Assembly (NCBI GenBank): GCA_000442125.1
Contig: KE546973.1
Location: 1,629,301 to 1,693,300 of the forward strand
Length of the DNA stretch: 64,000 bases
DNA from: Opeltia flavorubescens
Taxonomy: Eukaryota; Ascomycota; Lecanoromycetes; Teloschistales; Teloschistaceae
Direction of reading: 5' to 3'
A program made the translations under genes and the position numbers. A model generated the notes under the pieces. That model did no database searches. It was not told the DNA's origin and saw only the letters and a program-made list of their open reading frames with translations. Shown here piece by piece: positions 23,110 to 33,389 of this stretch; position 1 is the stretch's first letter; every line of letters begins with the position of its first letter.

Positions 23110-24007
23110 TCACCCCTGCGATACTGTCAACGTCCCCGCGCAGGGCCCCACGCCAGCTAACGCATCCGGATATTTCACCAGATTCACCCCCACTGTCCCA
23201 TTCAGCGGGCCGTTCAGGCACCGTGGGCTCCGGTACTGGCTTGGACTTTCGATCAGTGTGCACCCCACCCCTGGGATCACAGCCCACGCGACACAATCGC
23301 CTTTGAGCTGGATCTGACATTCGACACAGCAGTCGAAAGCGTCCGGTATGGTGTTTTTGACGATGCTTTCGCTGGGGTCGCCGGTGGCGAGGGTGTATCC
23401 GCCAGCGTAGGTTGTGCGGGTCCCGCATGCATCGTCCGTGAGGGTCCGTGTTGCGGTGTAGGTCGTGGTGGTAGTCTGGGTGCATTGTGGTCAGCCGGGC
23501 ACGTCTTTGTTCAGGGTGTGCGATGTGGGTATGCTTGCCATCGTTGGTGCGGCTGTCACTGTGACGGTAGAAGAAGTGACGAGACAGGAACAGCCGCTGG
23601 ATACACGCGTAGCGGAGTATTGGCTAACGTAAGGAGGAAGGGCGATGGATTCGAGATATCTACCATCTGGATAGAAGGTTTTGCCGTAGAAGGAGGAAGT
23701 GGTTATGCTATCGCCAAGAATGTTGAGAGGAACTGGACCATCTTAGGCCCAAGGAAACCTACACTGTGGGGGTGATTCCTGCCTTGGGAATTGTTACTGT
23801 CGGGATCGGTATGTGGCCAAAAGTGACACAAAATGGCGATGCTGCTACGCTATTTGATTGTAGTGCGCGGAGTAGGTTATCTCGATTGCAAACAAGTCTC
23901 TTCTCAAGTGGCACTGCCTCATTCCCAGCAAGTACACGAGGTCTCGCAGCAGTTGCTCCCATGAAAAAAGCAATGACTACCTGCAGCACGACTTGTGGGC
24001 AATACAT
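23110..24007 (-). CDS. Secreted protein with a cysteine-rich, apple/PAN-like C-terminus, three exons
   Basis: Exons 24007-23763, 23707-23560 and 23475-23110 encode 252 residues. The introns are 55 bp (GTAGGT donor, GATAG acceptor) and 84 bp (GTGACA donor, GGCTGACC branch, CACCCAG acceptor), with phases 2 and 0. The N-terminal ~20 residues are a signal peptide (QVVLQVVIAFFMGATAA) and a KR follows. CNRDNLLRAL and ASPFCVTF form the N-terminal cysteine module common in fungal extracellular proteins. Next come SGCSCL, a Thr-rich linker (TTTTTYTATRTLT) and the C-terminal module FDCCVECQIQLKGDCVAW...GCTL. That module has the cysteine spacing of apple/PAN-type domains. The family is widespread in Pezizomycotina and uncharacterised; binding to carbohydrate or protein is only a guess. 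Confidence 0.85.
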
Positions 24008-24855
24008 CTTGATGCTTTGGTTTCGGTCGCGTCCTGGTATCGAGAGGCGTGAAGCTTTGCAGAGTCAGGTCACACGTGGACCAGCTTCACCCAGCCTGCC
24101 TATATATATGTTCCCGGCCTCACAGCTCATTGCCTTTAATTGCGAGGCGCCGATGTGAACTCATCACATCATCGTTGCTGGAAAGCAAGCCCATTTCATG
24201 GTATTCGCAGGCCTTGACTAGTGTTGTCAGACGTCCATGTGGCGTTCAAGTGCATGCGCTGGGCCACAGCGTGGTATCCTTGGGTGTCAGACCGCTACAT
24301 CAGGAAGCAGCACAAACCCACTTCCAAGTCTTGGCAAGATATTGACCAACGGACAGGCCTGTTGTTGCTGCGGGGTCGGCAGCTAGTGGAAGTTTGACAG
24401 GCCCCTCTTCGGTAAAAGGGGTACTATGAGTTTAGCTGCTGACCATTGACCATAACCTCCTAGCGCCTGGAAAATTATATCTTGACATTTGGCTTCTAGT
24501 AAAGCGCAAGTTGGTGCGGTAGAGTATCAAACAGGACTTAAGATCGGCGATCAATTTTTCCTGAACGACAAGAGCGAGATGGAAAGCTCGGCAAGTCGGA
24601 AGGCTTCTGATTCATTGCTAGGCAACATTGGACTTAAATTGTCTCTCTTTATAGTTTTAACTAATATTTGTTACCGAGCATTTGATCAAGTCTTTACACT
24701 TTTTCATTCAAATATATTTGATCCTTCTATAGAATCGTCCTATCCGTCAACTGACGGTTTAGAGTCGAATATTCCTCGGCGAAGATGGATATTGTTGCCG
24801 TCCTGGTAAAAGTTCGACCGCCACCATTGATGCCTATGATGAAAGGTTAATGCTG
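24008..24855. other. Intergenic, no firm gene
   Basis: This contains the promoter of the minus-strand secreted gene and the 3' side of the next gene. A plus-strand frame (24489-24809) begins at TTG, has no in-frame early ATG and no recognised domain, so it was left out. Confidence 0.35.
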
Positions 24856-25419
24856 TTACCAGTCGGGCACTTTCTGGTCCCACCAGATGGTGGTGCGGAA
24901 GTTGTACGGTTTATATAGAAGAACACCGAGGAAAGGGACAGTAATCTCGTTCGTGATAGTCGTGAAAGACGATGTCCTTAAGGAGTGTAAATTCTTGTTG
25001 ACACCGCCGATACTGATCCCTAAGCCTTTGAAGGATGCGCTGACGTCAAAGTAACGTTCGGTCTCCTGGCCTTCAATAATAGTAAGACCTTCTTGTACTT
25101 GCCTGGTGTACATATTGTCCCTCTCGGTTTCATTGACCCATAAAAAGCGCAAACCCCATTGGAAGCCTTGATAGGCAATGTCTTCGCGCTGGAAGAGATT
25201 CTCATCCCTCTATTGGTAAATGTATTTCCTGATTCGCTCAACGATTGTGTTGTTGACTCTATAGGTCTCAAAGTCGACAAAATCGTTGATTGGATTTGGC
25301 TTTGCGTCATGGGCGATAGTCTTACCATCAAGATCCACGGCTTCGGCGGGACCTTCCAAAGTATCTTTCTCGGTTTCCTCTCCGGTGTTAGCTGTGTGAG
25401 CTCCCACAGTGTCCCCCAT
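24856..25419 (-). CDS. Hypothetical protein, two exons
   Basis: ATG 25419 opens an acidic exon (MGDTVGAHTANTGEETEKDT). The second exon, 25188-24856, ends in VPFLGVLLYKPYNFRTTIWW and KVPDW. The intron acceptor is CTTCCAG at 25189. Two donors keep frame: GTTGAG (intron 25189-25242) or GTCAAC (25189-25257), giving 169 or 164 residues. The C-terminal half alternates hydrophobic and polar residues, with SFTTITNEITVPFLGVL, as in long beta-hairpins. It loosely recalls C-terminal parts of some fungal beta-rich proteins, but I cannot assign a family. There is no signal peptide. The continuous frame across the proposed splice supports a real gene; a further 5' exon is possible. Confidence 0.5.
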
Positions 25420-28085
25420 GCTGACGAATGAAGAGTTCAAGAATAATAGATACAATTATTCTCTAGCTCAAGTGTCAAAATGACAGGCTGATGATCTATA
25501 GATAAAGTCTTTCGTATCATAGAACATGCCCGGATGACCCAATTTTGAGAGAGGCAAAGTCGGGCCTTTAAGTAATTTCCTTTACCAAGCTCTGCTTTTC
25601 GTCGACCCCGCAACTTCTGCAAAAGGGGTGCTCCTCTGGTCTCCTGTTCTCGTGCGCCATTCATCGTGCAGTCTTGAATGCAAGAAATGGCAGTATCTTC
25701 TAGCGGCCCAGGGAATTGAACGTCACGCGGTGCCATATATTCGTACTTGACTTACATCATCCCTCCAAGTCAATATGTAGCGTAAATTCTTGACCATCGA
25801 GATGATCTCTTACATAGTCCTTCCAGTCATCTTTGAGCGATGAGGGAGCCGAATGTGACGTTGTACAACAGGCCCCAAGATCTATGTCCCTTGACAGAAA
25901 CAGTAACAGGTGCGGTGCTTCTTCTGCGCGACCCTGCTACAGAAGCAGAACATGACCTCTACCCATTCAGCGGAGAGGGAGACCGACACTGCCAGTTCAT
26001 GATCTCGTACTTGATGCAATAGGTAAATCGCATTTCTCGCACAGACCAACTAAAATCCAAACCACTCACGCGCATCACTCAGGGGAATTTGATGGAGATC
26101 TGCGAATATTCAAGGAAATGCCATCATCTTGGGCAGGCATGCATACTTCATTTTCATCTCATCGATCAGCATCGAGGCCATTTCATCTTAGAGGCTCCAA
26201 GCATGACGAAGCCTAAATGCATCTTCGGAGTAACTATCCATCCAAAAAGGGGATATGCAGTGATGCCTCAGTGGCAGGAAATTCTGCGGAGTTCGGATCG
26301 CCAATGTCACTGATGCATATGTACCTCGAATGCGCCGGATCGAGTATCCGACCGAAGGACATGCGTATCCGCTGCACTCCACGCCACCTCTTTCTGCAAG
26401 TTGTCACTTCCCCGCCTGCACTCCGCACCATCCGCTCGCCTAATTTTCGTCATCCGTGGATTGAGATATGAATGTTGCTGTCATTCCGATCAGTCAAAGC
26501 ATATAGTGGATCACGATCGTGGCCTTGAGGAATCAAGGCCAAGGTCCTGTCAAAGTGCTTATTGGTGTGATGTCAACGCCTCGTAGCTCGGTTCGTGGCC
26601 GAAGCAGAAGCATTCCAGAGGACTTATACATGTGATGATAGACTTGAGGCAGTTGCTGAATCAAACAGAAAGCCAATGCAGACTCCAGGCAAACAAGTGA
26701 AAACAAATGAAAATTATGTAGTAGCAATGTATCATACAAAAAATGGATGTATCCACTGCTTGAGGCTCACATGAGCGTTCTCGTAGTCGATGTGGTTACG
26801 TGGTTTGCAGAGCAGAGTGCTGGCAAGTAGCTGGGGTTCCTTGGCAGAATTGGCGTTGTCAAATGAATGCGTATGTGTGCAAAAGTGAATTCATTGCTAA
26901 GAAAAGTCCCCGGCGAAAAATCAAATTGCCTAGCACTTTGGTGTGGTGGAGCTAATTACCTGATTAGGTTAATGCTGCTCTGGAAGCGTATATAACGCCC
27001 GTAATTCACCTATTTAGTAGATAAACAAAATATCTACAATTGCATGAATTTAAGCTTTATAAGAACATTGACCGGCATAGTTTCGTGTGGGTTTTCGGAG
27101 ATGCCGCACAGAAACTAGGTATTTTGGATCGAAAAGGTCAGATGGGCGCAGCAAAGCAATCGAGTACTTCGCAGCAGCAAGATATATAACCTTAGACAAG
27201 CCTTAATGCTAATATCTGCAATCCCCGACCAATCAAGTATCTCATCCCAAGCCAAACCATGGCACTCAAAAGCTTGGCACACCCGTGTCATTTAGACTTG
27301 CCCCTGAAGCCAATGCCACGGCCTGGGATGGGATAACAATATCTATGAGGTCGACTTCAAAGAATACACCGATATCGTTACTCCGCAGTATATTGACGAG
27401 ATTGGGTTACAACTACAGAAAGAAGCAATGACTGGCGCAGCCGGCCTGCGGTAGCGTCAGTCAGTTAGAGGCTGATATATGAATGTTATAAGGCGCCAAA
27501 ACGGCAAGCGCAGAGGCATATTGTCGTAGGGATCTGGTTGCGCGCCTTACTGTGTGACTTGCGCTTGCACATTTAACATATAGCATGTATCGAGATTGTC
27601 AAAAGGAGCGATGTGATTGTGCGGCTATATACTGCAAGATGGAAAGCGAGTGTCCGTCCATTGATACTTTCGTATGTGTCAGCATATCAAAGCAACTCTC
27701 GCAGTGGGATGCAATCTTCCTATGGGTCCGGCAAGCACATGACCTACTTTGTCTATGAATGGTTTGTACGTCTGTATTAAGTCGCCTTGTATTAGAAACC
27801 AAAGCTGAAGCTCAGAAGTCTTTCCGTTCCTTAAAGTGGTACTTTGATCTTACAGAACGCTGCTTGATGGTCTTTTTCAGGTCCGAAGTACCGTTTCCAT
27901 ATTAATTCCTGCTTTCAAACGAAATTCGATGGGATGAAGCTCGTTACCTGGAGAGAAGGCTTGGGCTTATTTTGACACGAACTCGTATTTCAAGGTGACT
28001 GATGATACTAACAACCATACAAGAAGAGAAACAAAGGTAATAAGCCCCTCCCCCCTGGTCATTCAGTCCTAAAGCTGGCATGTGC
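25420..28085. other. Long gene-poor stretch with possible coding relics
   Basis: About 2.7 kb with only short frames. A minus ATG frame at 25437-25736 and plus frames near 25840-26022 and 26089-26471 lack recognisable motifs. One segment, plus strand about 27,316-27,454, reads as coding in one frame (GWDNNIYEVDFKEYTDIV, then PQYIDEIGLQLQ). It ends at a TAG, has a TGA just upstream and no obvious partner exon, so it may be a gene fragment. Composition is still normal. Confidence 0.35.
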
Positions 28086-29027
28086 TCAGGCACTGTTAAT
28101 CTCATGCAACCAAACCTCTTGCTCCTGCCTTGCAGAATATATAGATGCGCCCAAAATTGCCCTCATCTGATCGACGCTTGTGAAGGCAATTGCCCGAGCC
28201 ATAAACCACCGAATACCCTCCCTGCAAGGCGGGCTCGTCAAGCTCCCTTTGTACGTCCAGAACTCACTGACAAAATCGACTGCATCCAGGGCAAGCGCCA
28301 TGTTCATTGACACACCCTGTACCACTGCAGGTTTGACGGAACGTGGAGGCTGGCCTGGAGCAACATCACGGCTTGGGCTTCGAGAAGGTCCACTGATGAA
28401 AGGAATGTACTCTGGAAGCTGAGAGAAGAAAGGTAATGGGGTGTTACCAGGATCCAAGCGGATCCCAAGCACGGCCAGCTCGTACCCAGTTGCATTGACG
28501 TGGACGAGGTGCATCTCTGCTTTGCTACGATCGCCACCCACGGAGTGATCGGCTGGAGCGTGGATGTGCCAGCCCTTGAGGTAGGAAGTCACATTATCCC
28601 AACGCAGAATAGGAAGCGAGGTATAGTCGTTCGTCGGATGGTCGAGGGTGAAGGATGGGCCATAACTCCAATTCGTCCAATTACCAGTCACGTTACGTTC
28701 ATAGTCGATGAAGGATGGATGGTGATATCGGGAAAGCCCTTGGGTAAGGGAAAGAGCAATTGGAGACTGCTGGGTCCCGGTCTGGCATGTGGAATAATTA
28801 TGCTGAATGGCTCCCCAATCGTACGAGGCATCATACGTCCAGTCAGCGGGTGGTTGAGAGGAGTTGGTGCCACCGGTGGTTGGGTTGTTAGTACTGCTGC
28901 TGCTACTGGATGTTTGACGTTTGACTTGGTACGGCAAGAGATGGCCTCTTTGATGTCCCGTGTGATCCGCGCAGCTGATGACTGGTGCAATCGCGGAAGA
29001 GGCGACTAGCAGAAGATGAAGTAGCAT
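28086..29027 (-). CDS. Secreted alpha-class carbonic anhydrase
   Basis: A single exon encodes 313 residues. The ATG at 29027 is preferred over an upstream GTG because it begins directly with the signal peptide (MLLHLLLVASSAIAPVIS). A dibasic KR and a Ser/Thr/Asn-rich linker precede the catalytic domain. That domain starts with WTYDASYDWGAI and QQSPIAL. The three zinc ligands are His154 and His156 in GWHIHAPADH and His173 in AEMHLVH. YKGSLTSPPCREGIRWF and an upstream cysteine (TCQTG) provide the usual disulfide. The enzyme interconverts CO2 and bicarbonate, probably outside the cell or in the secretory pathway. Several N-x-S/T sites fit secretion. It is the last intact gene before the RIP-affected chromosome end. 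Confidence 0.95.
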   Translation of the reverse strand: MLLHLLLVASSAIAPVISCADHTGHQRGHLLPYQVKRQTSSSSSSTNNPTTGGTNSSQPPADWTYDASYDWGAIQHNYSTCQTGTQQSPIALSLTQGLSRYHHPSFIDYERNVTGNWTNWSYGPSFTLDHPTNDYTSLPILRWDNVTSYLKGWHIHAPADHSVGGDRSKAEMHLVHVNATGYELAVLGIRLDPGNTPLPFFSQLPEYIPFISGPSRSPSRDVAPGQPPRSVKPAVVQGVSMNMALALDAVDFVSEFWTYKGSLTSPPCREGIRWFMARAIAFTSVDQMRAILGASIYSARQEQEVWLHEINSA

Positions 29028-29608
29028 GGTGGTAGTGGCGAGACTGCTGGATGCTACCGAAATCACGGAAAGATGCGTTCAATAATGATGTGGAGATGGA
29101 ACCGCCGACCAGATAAATAGAAAGAAGTACACAGCAGAATGCATTGGAACCTGACCGTTTTTATATTCATCTTGTGGATCGTATGGTGTACCCCATATAC
29201 CTGGGAGGAAGGGAAGACTCCTCGCGTCACCGGAAGTGTACTGTCATAAGTTGCACACCGCGCCGAAGGATTCTGTTAGCGTGCATATAAAGAGCTGATG
29301 ATTAGTGTATCGGTAGGAGTAGCAGCAGATGTGGAACCGTTAATGTTGTCATTGATACATCACCTTTGTGATAGAGTTTTGCTAAGTCGGTTTCAAACCT
29401 ATCCTCGATCGAAGCAGGAGTATTCGACTTCGGTACACATGAATGCACGCTATAATGCACACTTGGTACGTAGTTTTACAAGCTCTGGATGTTCGAGGAT
29501 TAGCGACCAGCTTTGATGCCAGGAGTGGTAAGCGACTGCTGCTACCTGCTACCTCAGGCTCGGATTCTTATAGACCAAAGATGATTGCTAAGTCTGTCCT
29601 TGCAGTAA
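29028..29608. promoter_or_regulatory. Carbonic anhydrase promoter and boundary zone
   Basis: This normal-composition spacer contains the promoter of the minus-strand carbonic anhydrase gene. It ends where the 449-bp tandem repeat and the AT-rich block begin. Frames at 29298-29516 and 29443-29673 do not look coding. Confidence 0.35.
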
Positions 29609-30507
29609 GCCTAACATTATACTTCTGCGGAAGTGGCACCACTTCTAAAACTTCGCCGAAGCTAATTAGCTGAAACTAGCTAAGTCAGCTAAAAAGGTGC
29701 ACCACTTCCAAAATAAAAGGTATACCAATACTTTTCTATATATAGTCGGTTTTTAGTAAAAGTACTTAATTATAAAGTTGTTAAACTAATCGAGCGTATT
29801 TTAATAAACTTATCAGCTAAGGTTTTACTCGAAAATTAAGACTACTAATAGAATTAAAAGTTTTAGTAGTTTATAATCGTAAAAAACTTAACCGAGTTCT
29901 ACCCACAAGTTTTTAATTCTAAAAAAAATCTATTACGCTTTATAATATATTATAAAGTCGGCGAATTTTATTTATAATTCTACGTATTAAGTAATAATCT
30001 ATATCGAATACAGTTACTATATACAATTTAAAGCAGTATATTATTATTTAAAATAACGCCTAATATTATATTTTTATAAAAGTAGCACCACTTCTAAAAC
30101 TTCGCCGAAGCTAATTAGCTAAAACTAGCTAAATTAGCTAAAAAAGTATACTATTTTTAAAATAAAAGGTGCACTAATACTTTTCTATATATAATCGGTT
30201 TTTAGTAAAAATACTTAATTATAAAATTATTAAATTAATTAAGTATATTTTAATAATCTTATTAGCTAAGATTTTACTTGAAAATTAAGACTACTAGTAG
30301 AGTAAAAAATTTTAATAGTTTATAGTTATAAAAAACTTAACCGAGTTCTATTTATAAATTTTTAATCCTAAAAAAAATCTATTATACTTTATAATATATT
30401 ATAAAATCGGCGAATTTTATTTATAATTCTATATATTAAATAATAATTTATATCGAATATAATTATTATATACAATTTAAAGTAGTATATTATTATTTAA
30501 AACGACG
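29609..30507 (+). repeat. Two tandem copies of a 449-bp unit at the edge of the AT-rich block
   Basis: Copy 1 (29609-30057) and copy 2 (30058-about 30507) align at a constant offset of 449 bp with no visible indel. Both start at GCCTAAYATTATAYTT and end near TTATTATTTAAAAYRACGCY. Differences are almost all C-to-T or G-to-A. Copy 1 keeps several CpA/TpG sites in its first ~100 bp, and copy 2 is more heavily converted. The unit begins with a cluster of palindromes. It directly precedes relics of a helicase-type gene and could be that gene's duplicated 5' region. A unit of 449 bp is long enough to trigger RIP by itself. Confidence 0.9.
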
Positions 30508-33389
30508 CTATAAATTAAAAAATTTTCCGTTTAAAACTATATATAAAGAGGCTAAAAAACTTAACTATACCGATTTTTTTTATTTACAGCCTCTATTAAA
30601 TTAGGTTTTTATAAGGAATTTACTGATTAGCCGGGGTTATAAATACGGAGTTATTATATATAATAGCGAAAGACCGTTTATTAACCGGAATTATAAAATA
30701 ATAAAAAAGTATCTAAATCAAACTTATAATATTAGCCTCTAATATAATAAAATATAATTTTAAACGTTAAATATTAAAAAGATTTATATATAATCTTACC
30801 TCTATAATTTATATAACCGATTTTTTATTATAAAGCCTCCGCGATTAGTAGAATAAATTATACCCTAATAGTATATAATTAAATAATATATAGTCGGATT
30901 ATATACAGTCCCGAATAAAACTTCTATATTCAACGCTTTAAACCCTATAATATTTCTATAAAAGTAATATTTAAGTAGTTAATAGCTTTAAAGGGACCAG
31001 TATAAACGTTTTTTTATTCTAAATACCGAAACCGTTAACGAGATAATTCTATAGCTTAAAAGAACTAGTATTAGCTAGTAGATTATAAATTTAAAAATCG
31101 ATACTACCGAGTTTAAAAAATATATATAATCTACTACTAGTAGTAAATCTTACCTATATTATACTTTAAATTATATCGACGATTATATAAAAAGCTTATC
31201 GATATTTATAATATTTAACTAGTTTCAACTGTATATAATTAATTAAATAAATAGTTTTAACTCGGCTAGAAATTCTTTAATAAAAAGCTACTTTTAGTAT
31301 TTTAAAAAGTTCTATTAATAGAATTATCGCGCGGGTTTTAAATTTTTTTAAAAAAGGTTGTATTAAGTCGAGCGGTTTTTATAGAATCTAAGAGTATATT
31401 ATAATAAAAAAATATACTACTATATAAAATAGCGCTATTATATTCCTTTTAATTTTTTTTAAAAATTAAAACCACTTATTATAAATAATCTATATTTAAA
31501 AATCGACCGCGATTTATTAGTATTTTTATTAATTATTTTTTACTTTATACTCTTTAAATAATTGCTTATATATAATTTATATTTTTAAAATCAATTAGGA
31601 AGATCTTTTTTTCGAAGAAGAAATTTCGAAAAATAAAGATTTGATTATTTTAGAACTAGTATTGATATATTTCTAAACGCGCTTTATAACTAAAAAAATA
31701 AAAGCTTTATTGTTTTTTTTAATTTGTATTTATTATAAAAAGTCGGCGTTTATTTATTTATTAATCGGGTATATAATTTTATTAACTATCGGATTAGATA
31801 ATACTTAAATTTTAACGCGCGATTTTATATACCGTTTTAGTTATATAATTTACTATATATAACTCTAGCTTTTAAAGTATAGCATTAAATTTAAAAACGA
31901 TAGTTTAAAAAATTCCGACTCGTTAGAATAAATTATACGAGTTTAATATATATAATATTTAATTAATACTACTTTAACCCTAGTAGTAGAATTTCTTTTC
32001 TAGTATTTATTTATCGAGAAAGTAAAAAATAATTTAATATATTACCCGCCGATTATAATTAATTTAGATTATATATAAATCAATTATTTAAATATTAATT
32101 TTTTTATCGATTTTTAGTAGTAATTATTATAGGTTTTTTTTTAATTAGCGGAAAATATCTACTAAGATACTTTAATATTTAGAATTTAAGATATTCCAAA
32201 CTTTTTTATAGCTAATTTTATAGATAATTCTTCTAATTTTTAATCTTTAAAATTCTTCTTCGATAATCCCTAAAATAATTTAGATATAATAAAAGATTAG
32301 CTATTTATAAAATTTTATATAAACGAAAATTTATAATTATAGTTCTTTAAATCTAGGGGTTAAATAGAAATATATAGGCGTTAAAAGGATTCCTCGGCGT
32401 TATATATAATTCGAACCTCCGCTATTAATATATATTTATATATAAACTAAAAATTTTTAAAAGAACTTAATATTTTAATTTATTAGTTAACCGGTTTTCC
32501 TTTTTATTAAAAAGAGTTTATTTATATCTAATAGTATAATAGCGAGACTATATATAATATTTATATTTTTAACGGCTTTATTATTATATTAATTAGATAC
32601 TATAAAAACTAATAGCGTATCGATACGCGGCTAGTAGTAAAATTCCTACCTATTTAATTAAGTAACCTTTTAATTTGTTATTTTATCTATATAATTTTTT
32701 TCGTTTAATTTCTTAATTACTATATATAATTTCCTTTTTATTGTAGTTATCTCTTTTAAAATAAAACCGGAGTATAGGATTTTAATAAGTTTAGAAAATA
32801 TATAAAAAATATTAATACCCGATTATTTAAATTTTCTATTATAAATTGTTAATAATAATATATTTCCATCGCTTTAAACCGCCGGATAAACTTAAGTTAT
32901 AGCTATATAGTATATAAAGTCTTTTAAAAATAGGATTATTACGTATTATATATAAACGAAGGTTTAGATTCCGAACTCGATCCGGATTACTATATATAGG
33001 ATCCGTAGTCCGCCGTATATAATAATTTACCTTTATTTTAAACACGTTTTTTTTAAGCTTTATATTTTTTAGCTATATATTAAAATATCTATAATAACGA
33101 TATAATATTTTATTATAAATTAATCGACTCGAGATTAACTACTTTTAGAACTATAAAATATAAATAATTTATTTCGATTATTTATTTTAAAGGAAGCAGT
33201 TCTATTATATATAACTATAAATATAATCTTAATTAATTATTAAGAGGAGATTATAATATTACTATAAAGTATTATTAAAAATCTAGCTTAGTTCTTTAAA
33301 TCCGTTAGCGTCTATAAATTTAGCCTGCTATCTAATAAGGTCTCTAGTAACTATTTAGACTATATACAAAACTTTAAAATATCGACTAG
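30503..33389 (+). pseudogene. RIP-degraded relic upstream of, and possibly part of, the helicase gene
   Basis: Just after the tandem repeat, one plus-strand frame from 30503 reads RRYKLKNFPFKTIYKEAKKL. After one stop codon it continues through LISRGYKYGVII and KIIKKYLNQTYNI. Undoing RIP-type changes suggests a Cys/His-containing segment of the kind sometimes found in the N-terminal part of fungal telomere-linked helicase proteins, but the first cysteine is not recovered by RIP logic alone. The rest up to 33.4 kb is too altered to interpret. A 68-codon minus frame (32839-33045) starts from ATG but has no recognisable domain. Assignment to the helicase gene rests on strand and proximity only. 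Confidence 0.35.

Noticed and set aside
23033-23485. 150-codon minus-strand frame starting at 23485
   Set aside because: It is a shifted frame over exon 3 of the PAN-like secreted gene. Its His/Arg-rich composition comes from reading the Thr/Cys-coding frame out of phase.
28500-29009. 169-codon plus-strand frame
   Set aside because: Antisense to the carbonic anhydrase gene, which has all zinc ligands and conserved motifs.
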